A stretch of DNA of 64,000 nucleotides from NCBI RefSeq assembly GCF_006442965.1, contig NZ_VFWX01000002.1, positions 488,780 through 552,779 on the forward strand. The letters run 5' to 3'. Shown piece by piece: positions 57,542-64,000 of the stretch. Position 1 is the stretch's first letter. Every line of letters starts with the position of its first letter. This stretch comes from Mesorhizobium sp. CU3. Lineage in GTDB: Bacteria > Pseudomonadota > Alphaproteobacteria > Rhizobiales > Rhizobiaceae. The translations under genes and the position numbers were made by a program. The notes under the pieces were generated by a model. It had not been told where the DNA came from. It searched no databases and saw nothing but the letters and a program-made list of their open reading frames with translations.

Positions 57542-58567
57542 TCAGGGCAGCCGGAACCGGTATTCCGTGACCTGATGATAAATCTGCCCCGGCCACAGCG
57601 TCGCCTGCGGGAAATACGGACGGTTCGGTGCGTCCGGCCAGGTCTGCGCTTCGAGGCAAAAACCTGAAAACGCCTTGTAGCGGCGGCCGTCGAGGCCTGG
57701 CGATGTCGGCGCCACATACTGGCCGCTGTAGAGCTGCAGGCCGGGCTCCGTGGTCCAGACCTCCATCTCGACGCCGGAATTGGCGCCCTGCACCCAGGCC
57801 GCCTGGTGCAGCGGCCCGCGGCTGGAGGCCAGGCAGTAATTCAGGTCATAGGCGAGCTGCTCGCCTTCGCTTTCCATGCGCAGCGGCCGCGCCTGGCGGA
57901 AATCATAGGGCGTGTCGTCGACCGGCTTCACCACGCCGGTCGGGATCAGTTCGGCATCGACCGGCGTGTAGGCGCCGGCATTGAGCATCAGCCGATGATC
58001 GAGAATGTCGCCCGAGCCGCCGTCGTCGAGGTTGAAATAGGAATGCTGCGCGAGGTTGCACAGCGTCGGCTCCTCGCAGGTTGCGGTCAGCTCCATGCTG
58101 AGCGTGCCGGGGATTTTCAGCCGGTAGGTGCAGGTGACGTCGAGCGCGCCGGGAAAACCCATCGCGCCGTCAGGATCGTGCAGCGTCAACGTCACGAAAT
58201 CGCGGCCGTGCAGCGAGACCGTCCAGGGCCGGTGGAAATAGCCTTCCGAGCCGCCATGCAGCGTGTGCTTGCCGAGAAAATTCTGCTCGGTCTGATAGCG
58301 ATTGCCGGCGATGGTGAAGCGGCCACCGCCGATGCGGTTGGCGAAGCGCCCGACCACGGCGCCGAAGAAGGCACGGTCGGTCTGGTAGGGCTCGAAACGG
58401 TCGTAGCCGAGCACCAGCGGCGCGTCATGGCCGGCCAGCCTGAGATCCTGGATGATGGCGCCGAGGCCGATGATGTTGGCGGTGAGCCCGCCTCCCCTGA
58501 TCGTGAACCGGCGAACGGCCTCGCCCGCCTGCGTCGTGCCGAAGACCTCGCCGTCTTTCATCGCCAT
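57542..58567 (-). CDS. galM: Aldose 1-epimerase
   Basis: 341 residues. Galactose-mutarotase fold with LGYDRFEPYQTDRAFFGAVV, the catalytic His in LAQHSYFNLDD and catalytic Glu in FCLEAQTWPDAPN. It interconverts alpha and beta anomers of hexoses. Its start is 55 bases from the dispersed repeat D. Confidence 0.92.
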   Translation of the reverse strand: MAMKDGEVFGTTQAGEAVRRFTIRGGGLTANIIGLGAIIQDLRLAGHDAPLVLGYDRFEPYQTDRAFFGAVVGRFANRIGGGRFTIAGNRYQTEQNFLGKHTLHGGSEGYFHRPWTVSLHGRDFVTLTLHDPDGAMGFPGALDVTCTYRLKIPGTLSMELTATCEEPTLCNLAQHSYFNLDDGGSGDILDHRLMLNAGAYTPVDAELIPTGVVKPVDDTPYDFRQARPLRMESEGEQLAYDLNYCLASSRGPLHQAAWVQGANSGVEMEVWTTEPGLQLYSGQYVAPTSPGLDGRRYKAFSGFCLEAQTWPDAPNRPYFPQATLWPGQIYHQVTEYRFRLP

Positions 58568-58632
58568 GCCCGAAATGTCAGTTGCTGATCGATGGATTTA
58601 GGCCGGCGATGGATGATCCGGCAAGGGCGGGC

Positions 58633-58703
58633 CAAAGCAATTCCAGGTGTCCGACGGTTTTCCGCGCGGAATTGCGTTGAACCAGAACAGATAGAGCCGC
58701 TCC
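58633..58703 (+). repeat. Dispersed intergenic repeat, GAGCA family, copy D
   Basis: AAAGCAATTCCAGGTGTCC, GACGGTTTTCCGCGCGGAATTGCG, then TTGAACCAGAACAGATAGAGC. It runs into the hairpin at 58694-58731, which belongs to the same element. Confidence 0.8.
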
Positions 58704-58731
58704 ATCGTTTCAGCGAACGATGGAGCGGCTC
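58694..58731. terminator. 16-base-pair perfect hairpin at the end of repeat D, possible gabD terminator
   Basis: GAGCCGCTCCATCGTT (58694-58709), loop TCAGCG, and exact complement (58716-58731). On the minus strand it lies 30 bases beyond the gabD stop, but the downstream side is CTATCTGTTCTG without a T run, so termination is not certain. Confidence 0.6.
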
Positions 58732-58760
58732 CGTAAATCTACCCCTATCGGGAATCGATC

Positions 58761-60218
58761 TCAGAGGCCGAGGCCGCCAAAGCAGGCATATTTGGTATCG
58801 AGATAGTCCTCGATGCCCTGGTGACCGCCTTCGCGGCCGAGGCCGGACTCCTTGACGCCGCCGAACGGCGCCTCAGGCGTGGTGATCAGGCCTTCATTGA
58901 CGCCGACCATGCCGTATTTCAGCCCTTCCATGACGCGGAAGGCCCGGCCGAGATTGCCGGTGTAGAAATAGGCGGCCAGGCCGAATTCGGTGTCGTTGGC
59001 CAAGGCCACCGCCTCTTCCTCGGTCTCGAACTTGAAGACCGGCGCGATCGGCCCAAAAATTTCTTCCTTCATGAAGCGCATGTTCGGCGTTGCACCGGAA
59101 ATGACGGTCGGCTGGAAGAACGAACCGCCCAGCGCATGGCGCTTGCCGCCGGCGACGACCTTGCCGCCCTTCGATGTCGCGTCGGCGATGAATTCCTCGA
59201 CCTTCTCGACCGCCTTCTCGTCGATCAGCGGCCCCTGCTGAACGCCGTCCTCGAGGCCCGAGCCGACCTTGAGGTTGTTCGAGGCGGCGGCGAGCTTCTC
59301 GACGAACTGGTCGTAGATGCCGGCCTGCACGAGGAAGCGGTTGGTGCACACGCAGGTCTGGCCGGAATTGCGATACTTCGCGGTGATGGCGCCGGCCACC
59401 GCGCGATCGATGTCGGCGTCGTCGAAGACCAGGAACGGCGCATTGCCGCCAAGCTCCATCGATACCTTCTTGACCGTCGTGGCCGACTTCTGGATGAGCA
59501 GCTTGCCGATCTCGGTCGAGCCGGTGAAGGTGATCTTCTTGACCAGCGGGTTGGTGCAAAGCTCGTCGCCGATCTCGCCGGCCGAGCCGGTGACGATGTT
59601 GACGACGCCCTTCGGGAAGCCGACCTCTTCGGCCAGCGCGCCCCAGGCGAGGCCCGAATAAGGCGTCTGCGAAGCGGGCTTGACCACCGCGGTGCAGCCG
59701 GCGGCCAAAGCCGGGCCGATCTTGCGGGCCAGCATCGAGGACGGGAAGTTCCACGGCGTGATGGCCGCGATGACGCCGACCGGTTCCTTGGTTACCAGGA
59801 TGCGGCGGTCGCCCCAGGGCGACGGCACAATGTCGCCATAGACGCGGCGGCCTTCCTCGGCGAACCACAGGATATAGCTCGCGGCCGAGCCGATCTCGCC
59901 TTTGGATTCGGTGAGCGACTTGCCCTGCTCGATGGTGAGCAGTTCAGCCAGCACATCCTGATTGTCCATCATCGCGTCATGCAGCTTACGCAAGAGCTTC
60001 GAGCGCTCGAGCGCCGTGGTCTTGCGCCAGCCCTTGAAGGCCTCCTCGGCCGCCTCGATGGCGCGGCGGGTCTCGGCCTTGCCGGCCTTCGGCACCGTGC
60101 CGATCTTGAGGCCCGTAGCCGGATTGGTGACGTCGACGGTCTGGCCGCTGTCGGCCTGCACCCATTCGCCGTTGATGAGATTGGCCTGGCGCATGAAATG
60201 ACTGGTTTTCTGAAGCAT
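58761..60218 (-). CDS. gabD: NAD(P)-dependent succinate-semialdehyde dehydrogenase
   Basis: 485 residues from ATG 60218 with GGAGG upstream (a longer open frame is not supported). Aldehyde dehydrogenase motifs: TPWNFPSSMLARKIGPALAA, FTGSTEIGKLL, ELGGNAPFLVFDDAD (catalytic Glu) and NSGQTCVCTNRF (catalytic Cys); the YGMVGVNEGLITTPEAPFGG motif is the GabD subgroup pattern. It oxidises succinate semialdehyde to succinate in GABA catabolism. No GabT neighbour. Confidence 0.9.
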   Translation of the reverse strand: MLQKTSHFMRQANLINGEWVQADSGQTVDVTNPATGLKIGTVPKAGKAETRRAIEAAEEAFKGWRKTTALERSKLLRKLHDAMMDNQDVLAELLTIEQGKSLTESKGEIGSAASYILWFAEEGRRVYGDIVPSPWGDRRILVTKEPVGVIAAITPWNFPSSMLARKIGPALAAGCTAVVKPASQTPYSGLAWGALAEEVGFPKGVVNIVTGSAGEIGDELCTNPLVKKITFTGSTEIGKLLIQKSATTVKKVSMELGGNAPFLVFDDADIDRAVAGAITAKYRNSGQTCVCTNRFLVQAGIYDQFVEKLAAASNNLKVGSGLEDGVQQGPLIDEKAVEKVEEFIADATSKGGKVVAGGKRHALGGSFFQPTVISGATPNMRFMKEEIFGPIAPVFKFETEEEAVALANDTEFGLAAYFYTGNLGRAFRVMEGLKYGMVGVNEGLITTPEAPFGGVKESGLGREGGHQGIEDYLDTKYACFGGLGL

Positions 60219-60394
60219 GGTCTGGCCTCCGTTCGGCGCGCTGATCGGCCGTTTTTCTGGATATTTGTTGAAGCGTGCTGGCAAGGCCGCACGCCGGCGC
60301 ATTGCTCTTACCTAGGGAAAGGCAGGCAGGCAATCACAAGATGGCATATAGGGGTTGGGCCAGCAAAAACGAGCTGGATGCCGGCCCCTGACGC

Positions 60395-61345
60395 CTATCC
60401 GAAAACGTGGACAGCGACGGTCAGCCAGAACGAGGTGGTCAGCACCGCGCTTGCGGTGGCCAGCGTCATCTGGTTCGAGGCCAGCGCCTGTCCGGTGTTG
60501 AACTGGACGGCGATGAGATAGGAATTGATGCCCGACGGCAGTGCCGCGACCACCACCGCGACCTTGGCCGTCATCGGCGGCAGGCCGAGCAGCCAGACGA
60601 AAAGAAGCACCAGCGCCGGCATGACGAAGAGTTTTAGCGCCGACAATGCCAGGGCCGGCCGGATGTTGCCGGAAATGCCGAAGCGGCGCAGGCTGAGCCC
60701 CATCGCGAACAGCGCCACCGGGCCGGCGGTGTCGGCCAGCGTGTCGACCAGCCGCTCGATCAGATCCGGCATCGGCTCGCCGCTGAAGCGCCAGGCGAGA
60801 CCCGCCAGAATGCCGATGATCAGCGGATTGATGAACAGGCGCCGCAGGAAACTCTTGATGACACGTAGCGGATGGACGGCCTCGCCGCTGGCGCGGCCAA
60901 ACATCTCGAACAGCACGATCGAGGCCATCATCATGATCGGCAGATGCACCGAGACCAGCAGCGACAGCACCTCGAAGCCGCCGGCGCCGAAGACGCCGAG
61001 GATGAAGGGCGCGCCGAGCAGCACGACATTGGAATAGGCCGAGGACACGCCACCGACGATGCCGGCGCGAGCATCGCGGCCGAAGAGGCGCGTCATGACG
61101 ATATGGCCGAGCACCCAGGTGATCGCCACAGCGGCGAAATAGGCGCCCCACAGCGGCCACGGCGTGACGCCGTGGAAATCCGACTGCACCATGGTCTGGA
61201 ACAAGAGCAGCGGCATCGCCACGTTGACGGCGAATTCGGAAATGCCCTCCCCGCTCGCCGGCTTCAGATAGCCGGTGAGCCCGGCGATATAGCCGAGCGC
61301 GACAAGGCTGAAGACAAAGAGGACGGTTTCGACGAGCGGAGACAT
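60395..61345 (-). CDS. AEC-family (auxin efflux carrier-like) transporter
   Basis: 316 residues from ATG 61345 (GGAAAAA upstream). About ten hydrophobic segments, first half ending LFGRDARAGIVGGVSSAYSNVVLLGAPF and second half with TLADTAGPVALFAMGLSLRR and ALPSGINSYLIAVQFN. Transports small organic acids or similar. Downstream of gabD on the same strand but 176 bases away. Confidence 0.88.
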   Translation of the reverse strand: MSPLVETVLFVFSLVALGYIAGLTGYLKPASGEGISEFAVNVAMPLLLFQTMVQSDFHGVTPWPLWGAYFAAVAITWVLGHIVMTRLFGRDARAGIVGGVSSAYSNVVLLGAPFILGVFGAGGFEVLSLLVSVHLPIMMMASIVLFEMFGRASGEAVHPLRVIKSFLRRLFINPLIIGILAGLAWRFSGEPMPDLIERLVDTLADTAGPVALFAMGLSLRRFGISGNIRPALALSALKLFVMPALVLLFVWLLGLPPMTAKVAVVVAALPSGINSYLIAVQFNTGQALASNQMTLATASAVLTTSFWLTVAVHVFG

Positions 61346-61499
61346 TTTTTCCGTGATAGGCGAGGCCTGCCGGCCACGCAATCGCGCCGACGGAGCCCGT
61401 CCCCACTCGCTCGCCTTCCCCTGCTTGTCTTTCAGTCGGCTTTGCGGTCCCTATATGCCGATCATGGCCCGGCCTTGTTGGGCCGTCATAGGACTCCCG

Positions 61500-62048
61500 A
61501 TGCTGCGACTTGCCCTGGCGCTTTTCCTGTTTGCCGTTCCGAGCCTGGCCCACGCGACCGACGCAGGATGGGCGCTGCTGCGCAACGGCGGCCATGTGGT
61601 TTTGCTTCGCCATGCCTTCGTCACCGGCGCGACCGATCCGGCGAATTTCGATATCGGCAACTGCGCCACGCAGCTCAATCTGTCGGAGCGCGGCAAGCAG
61701 GAGGCGAGCCGCATCGGCGCGCTGTTCGCGGCCCGCGCGGCGCCCATCGATCACGTGCTTTCCAGCCGCTATTGCCGCTGCCTCGACACCGCCCGCATCG
61801 CTTTCGAATCCGAGCCGCAACCTTTCGCGCCGCTCGACCTTCTCAAGACCGATCCCGCCGAGAAGGCCGCGCAGATCGCCGCGGTGATGAAGGAAATAAG
61901 CGGCTATTCCGGCTCCGACAATCTGGTGCTGGTCACGCATCTGGAAAACATCCAGGCGCTTACCGGCGTTTCGCCGCGTGAGGGCGAAGCCGTGGTGGTG
62001 GCGCCGGACGGCGACGGCCTCAAGGTGCTCGGACGCGTCACCTTCTAA
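61500..62048 (+). CDS. Secreted histidine phosphatase superfamily protein
   Basis: 182 residues from ATG 61500 with AGGA upstream; longer frame is unsupported. Signal peptide (about 1-19, ending AHA). Histidine phosphatase motif VVLLRHAFVTGATDP (catalytic RHA), NLSERGKQEASRIGALF and second His in LVLVTHLENIQALTG. Typical members are phosphoglycerate-mutase-like periplasmic phosphatases; substrate unknown. Confidence 0.85.
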   Translation: MLRLALALFLFAVPSLAHATDAGWALLRNGGHVVLLRHAFVTGATDPANFDIGNCATQLNLSERGKQEASRIGALFAARAAPIDHVLSSRYCRCLDTARIAFESEPQPFAPLDLLKTDPAEKAAQIAAVMKEISGYSGSDNLVLVTHLENIQALTGVSPREGEAVVVAPDGDGLKVLGRVTF

Positions 62049-62277
62049 AAGGCTTCGTCTTCTAGCTGGCTGCTTCGACTACTGTTGCCAAAGCGCCACA
62101 GCTGAAAGAAGCCGCAAGTTCGCCGCGACAATGCAGCTTGCGACAACCCGTCGCAGGGTCTATACGCCCGCTCCCGGTCACGAAAACCGAAGCGAGCACA
62201 ACGGTTGGAGCTTCTGCCTCCGCCCGCGCAGACGGCTCTGCCGCGCTGTGTACGGCGCCGTTTCGGGTGTTGGGATC
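62049..62277. other. Intergenic region before the tRNA-like pair
   Basis: 229 bases, no gene. A promoter for the tRNA-like transcript would lie here, but I find no convincing -24/-12 (sigma-54) or -35/-10 match. Confidence 0.45.
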
Positions 62278-62352
62278 GCCGATGTAGCTCAGAGGAAGAG
62301 CGCCGGACTAAGCATCCGGAGGTCAGGGGTTCGAGTCCCTTCATCAGCACCA
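62278..62352 (+). ncRNA. tRNA-like RNA module 1 (degenerate tRNA with AAG at the anticodon position)
   Basis: Cloverleaf with D arm GCTC-AGAGGAA-GAGC, anticodon stem-loop CCGGA-CTAAGCA-TCCGG, short variable region AGGTC, T arm AGGGG-TTCGAGT-CCCTT, acceptor GCCGATG / CATCAGC with one C.A mismatch, and an encoded CCA. The loop reads AAG (Leu-type), but the molecule has a short variable arm, not the long one of true tRNA-Leu, and position 37 is C, which is abnormal. It is better called tRNA-like. The second module begins inside its CCA. Confidence 0.75.
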
Positions 62353-62426
62353 CGGATAGCTCAGTTGGGTAGAGCATCAGACCACGAATCTGACGGTCGA
62401 AGGTTCGAATCCTTCTCCATTGGCCT
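62350..62426 (+). ncRNA. tRNA-like RNA module 2 (degenerate tRNA with ACG at the anticodon position)
   Basis: D arm GCTC-AGTTGGGTA-GAGC, anticodon stem-loop TCAGA-CCACGAA-TCTGA giving ACG with C at the normally invariant U33, T arm GAAGG-TTCGAAT-CCTTC. The acceptor CCACGGA / TCCATTG pairs only 5 of 7. Instead CATTGGC (62418-62424) can pair with the 5' end of module 1 (GCCGATG, 62278-62284), all 7 positions with one G.U, so the two may fold as a single closed RNA. No complete CCA end follows. Confidence 0.7.
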
Positions 62427-62796
62427 TCCAAGCCAAGCCACCCTGTCACGGTGTTATTCGGAAAATCGGTCCGGGGACCGGAATGCTGAAGACCAGACGA
62501 GACGGCCGAAGCCTTCGGGCCAAAGCCGTATCGGACGGTCCGACGCCATCGGCGCGCGGCCAGGCCCGCGGTGACGATCAAGGCGCGGCAATGTCGGCAA
62601 GGGAGGCTTCGGCCTCCGGCACCCACGTCGTCGCCTCGCGATCCGCTCCCGAAGGCCCGCCGCGGCTCGATGCCACCGGTCCCCGGATCATTCGTGCCCG
62701 GGATGTGAAGTACGACGACGTGAAACGAGAAACGAAAAGGAAGATCGACGCATGACGTGACCCTCGCATGGGGCCATGCCCGACAGGAGTAAGACA
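62427..62796. other. Spacer between tRNA-like RNAs and the slipin gene
   Basis: 370 bases. It has a GGTCC-GG-GGACC hairpin near 62469-62480, and one open frame (ATG 62483 to 62755, about 90 basic residues ending KYDDVKRETKRKIDA) that I do not consider established. The slipin ribosome-binding sequence is at its end. Confidence 0.45.
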
Positions 62797-63939
62797 ATGA
62801 AGACCATTCTCGAAAAGACTCTTGGACGCCAGCGCGTCCTCGTAAAGGAAAACGAGCGTGCCGTTGCCCTCTACAAGGGCGAGATCCAGGCTGTCCTGAT
62901 GCCGGGTGAGCATTGGCTCGCCAACCGGCGCGGCAACCTGGAAATCTCCAGGCACGACCTGAAGAACCCGGAATTCGTTTCGGCATACGAGAAGGCATTG
63001 TTCGACAAGCTCCCGGATGTGGCCGCGCGTCATTTCACCGTCGTTCGCACCGGGCGCACCGACATCGCGGTGGTCGAGCGCGACGGCGCGCTCTTTGCCG
63101 TGCTGTCGCCGGACCGCAAGCTCGTGCTGTGGACGGATGCCGGCCCGTGGAAGGTGACGGCCGTCGACACGGCGGCCGATCTCGCCATCGATCCGGCGGT
63201 GATGCGCCGGCTCGGCCAGGCCCGGAAGACGGAACACATGTTCCTGCATCCGGTCGTGGACGGCCAGGTGGGTCTGCTCTTCGTCGACGGCGTGCTCGTT
63301 CGCACGCTCGAGGCGGGCGTGCACGCCTTCTGGAACGTCGGCCGCATGGTCCAGGTGAAGGTCGTCGACCTCAAGCGCCAGTCGCTCGATGTCGCCGGGC
63401 AGGAAGTGCTGACCAGGGATCGCGTGACGATCCGGGTCAACATCGCCGCTGAATACCGGGTCGTCGACCCGGTCAAGGCGGTGAGCACGGTGAAGGACTT
63501 TTCGGAAGCCCTCTACCGCGCCCTGCAGTACGCCTTCCGCAAGACGCTCGGCGCGCTCACGCTCGACCAGATCCTCGACAAGAAGGTGACGGTCGACGAG
63601 GACGCGGCGGCCAAGGTGCGGGACGACATGGCCGCGATCGGCCTCGAGGTCAGCGACATCGCGCTCAAGGATGTGATCCTGCCGGGCGACATGCGCGAGA
63701 TCCTCAACCAGGTGGTTTCGGCCGAAAAGCAGGCCGAGGCCAACGTCATCCGCCGTCGCGAGGAGACGAACGCCACACGCTCGCTCCTCAACACGGCCAA
63801 GGTGATGGCCGAGAACCCGGTGATGCTGCGGCTGAAGGAGCTCGAGGCTCTCGAAGCCATCGCCGGCAAGGTCGAGCGGCTCACCGTTCACAACGGTACA
63901 GGCGGGCTGCTCAACGACCTGGTCAAGCTCCGCGACTGA
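62797..63939 (+). CDS. Slipin family protein (SPFH/Band-7 domain)
   Basis: 380 residues from ATG 62797, with AGGAG seven bases upstream. A short N-terminal region with no strong transmembrane segment leads to the Band-7/SPFH domain (LVLWTDAGPWKVTAVDTAAD through VKVVDLKRQSLDVAGQEVLTRDR) and a C-terminal coiled coil (VSAEKQAEANVIRRREETNA). SPFH proteins oligomerise as scaffolds. In RNA-repair systems an SPFH protein is encoded beside a tRNA-like RNA, the same arrangement as here. The coding frame ends four bases before a possible next start at 63943. Confidence 0.93.
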   Translation: MKTILEKTLGRQRVLVKENERAVALYKGEIQAVLMPGEHWLANRRGNLEISRHDLKNPEFVSAYEKALFDKLPDVAARHFTVVRTGRTDIAVVERDGALFAVLSPDRKLVLWTDAGPWKVTAVDTAADLAIDPAVMRRLGQARKTEHMFLHPVVDGQVGLLFVDGVLVRTLEAGVHAFWNVGRMVQVKVVDLKRQSLDVAGQEVLTRDRVTIRVNIAAEYRVVDPVKAVSTVKDFSEALYRALQYAFRKTLGALTLDQILDKKVTVDEDAAAKVRDDMAAIGLEVSDIALKDVILPGDMREILNQVVSAEKQAEANVIRRREETNATRSLLNTAKVMAENPVMLRLKELEALEAIAGKVERLTVHNGTGGLLNDLVKLRD

Positions 63940-63942
63940 TGC

Positions 63943-64000
63943 ATGTCGCCCGAGCTGACGTTACGTCAAATGGGAAGGGGCGCCGGGTCGACCGGCGGCC
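63943..64000 (+). CDS. Possible start of the next gene in the slipin operon (cut by window end)
   Basis: An ATG four bases after the slipin stop opens a frame that stays open to the end of the window (MSPELTLRQMGRGAGSTGG). A second ATG at 63939, overlapping the slipin stop, is open in another frame. Nineteen residues are too few to identify a product. Confidence 0.3.
   Translation, partial: MSPELTLRQMGRGAGSTGG

Noticed and set aside
62049..62277. Sigma-54 (RtcR-type) promoter before the tRNA-like RNAs
   Set aside because: TGGC and TTGC occur but with 17 rather than 10 bases between the GG and GC elements; spacing rules it out.
62483..62755. About 90-residue basic ORF between tRNA-like RNAs and slipin
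   Set aside because: Weak start context, low complexity, no family; kept only as a note because the C-terminal end looks less random than the rest.
62045..62998. Minus-strand open frame over the tRNA-like region with GLEPLTSGCLVRRSS-type peptides
   Set aside because: Antisense translation of tRNA-shaped sequence and the slipin 5' end; no start signal or family match.

Overview
The window looks like chromosomal DNA of a Mesorhizobium-like alphaproteobacterium (Hyphomicrobiales/Rhizobiales). It is GC-rich, and it carries ExoR, the iron regulator RirA with its three-cysteine signature, a rhizobial hemP-hmuSTUV heme locus, a PopZ (DUF2497) protein, an Asp/Lrp-type regulator divergent from a bifunctional PutA, and intergenic palindromic repeats of a rhizobial type. 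I infer the genus from gene content and remembered family resemblance, not from an alignment.

Layout. 1-12.5 kb is mostly housekeeping: end of an Fe-S assembly scaffold gene, a VOC protein, xth, ilvD-exoR (overlapping), a FadL-like porin, valS, popZ, tolC and a Pcm-like methyltransferase, with tRNA-Cys at 12.6 kb and tRNA-Asn at 13.4 kb. 13.4-18 kb is a loose, gene-poor accessory stretch with small orphan ORFs, a PsiF-repeat protein, an orphan TadG-like pilus protein, several hairpin repeats and a secreted cupin. 18.4-21.3 kb holds cutC, a GNAT, an SRPBCC protein and an acyltransferase. 21.6-32.5 kb holds a CoxMLS-type molybdenum hydroxylase (form II active-site motif) divergent from a FIST sensor/hybrid histidine kinase pair, then a repeat-rich autotransporter and a LuxR-type response regulator. 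32.7-35.1 kb is an aromatic-ring-cleavage module (fumarylpyruvate hydrolase, maleylpyruvate/maleylacetoacetate isomerase) plus a Zn alcohol dehydrogenase. 35.2-40.8 kb includes a MocR regulator divergent from its probable EamA exporter target, MaoC, phasin and DUF445 proteins.

41-50.5 kb is an iron/heme island: rirA, hmuVUTS-hemP, a TonB-dependent heme receptor, an unknown secreted protein, TonB, a heme-monooxygenase-like ABM protein and a VOC protein, with candidate iron-responsive palindromes before rirA and between hemP and the receptor. 50.5-62 kb holds putA and its regulator, a MauG-like di-heme lipoprotein with a FixH-like partner, kdgK, galM, gabD, an AEC transporter and a secreted histidine phosphatase.

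The most unusual locus is at the right edge (62.28-63.94 kb): two abutting, degenerate tRNA-like sequences followed by a slipin (SPFH/Band-7) gene. This matches the tRNA-like RNA plus SPFH scaffold combination described for prokaryotic RNA-repair systems; the expected RNA ligase would lie beyond the window. A second theme is the number of structured intergenic repeats (four copies of one family, a 210-bp palindromic element, a 130-bp multi-stem element, a pair of hairpins with compensatory change), all listed separately. No CRISPR array, insertion sequence, integrase, or phage gene was found.
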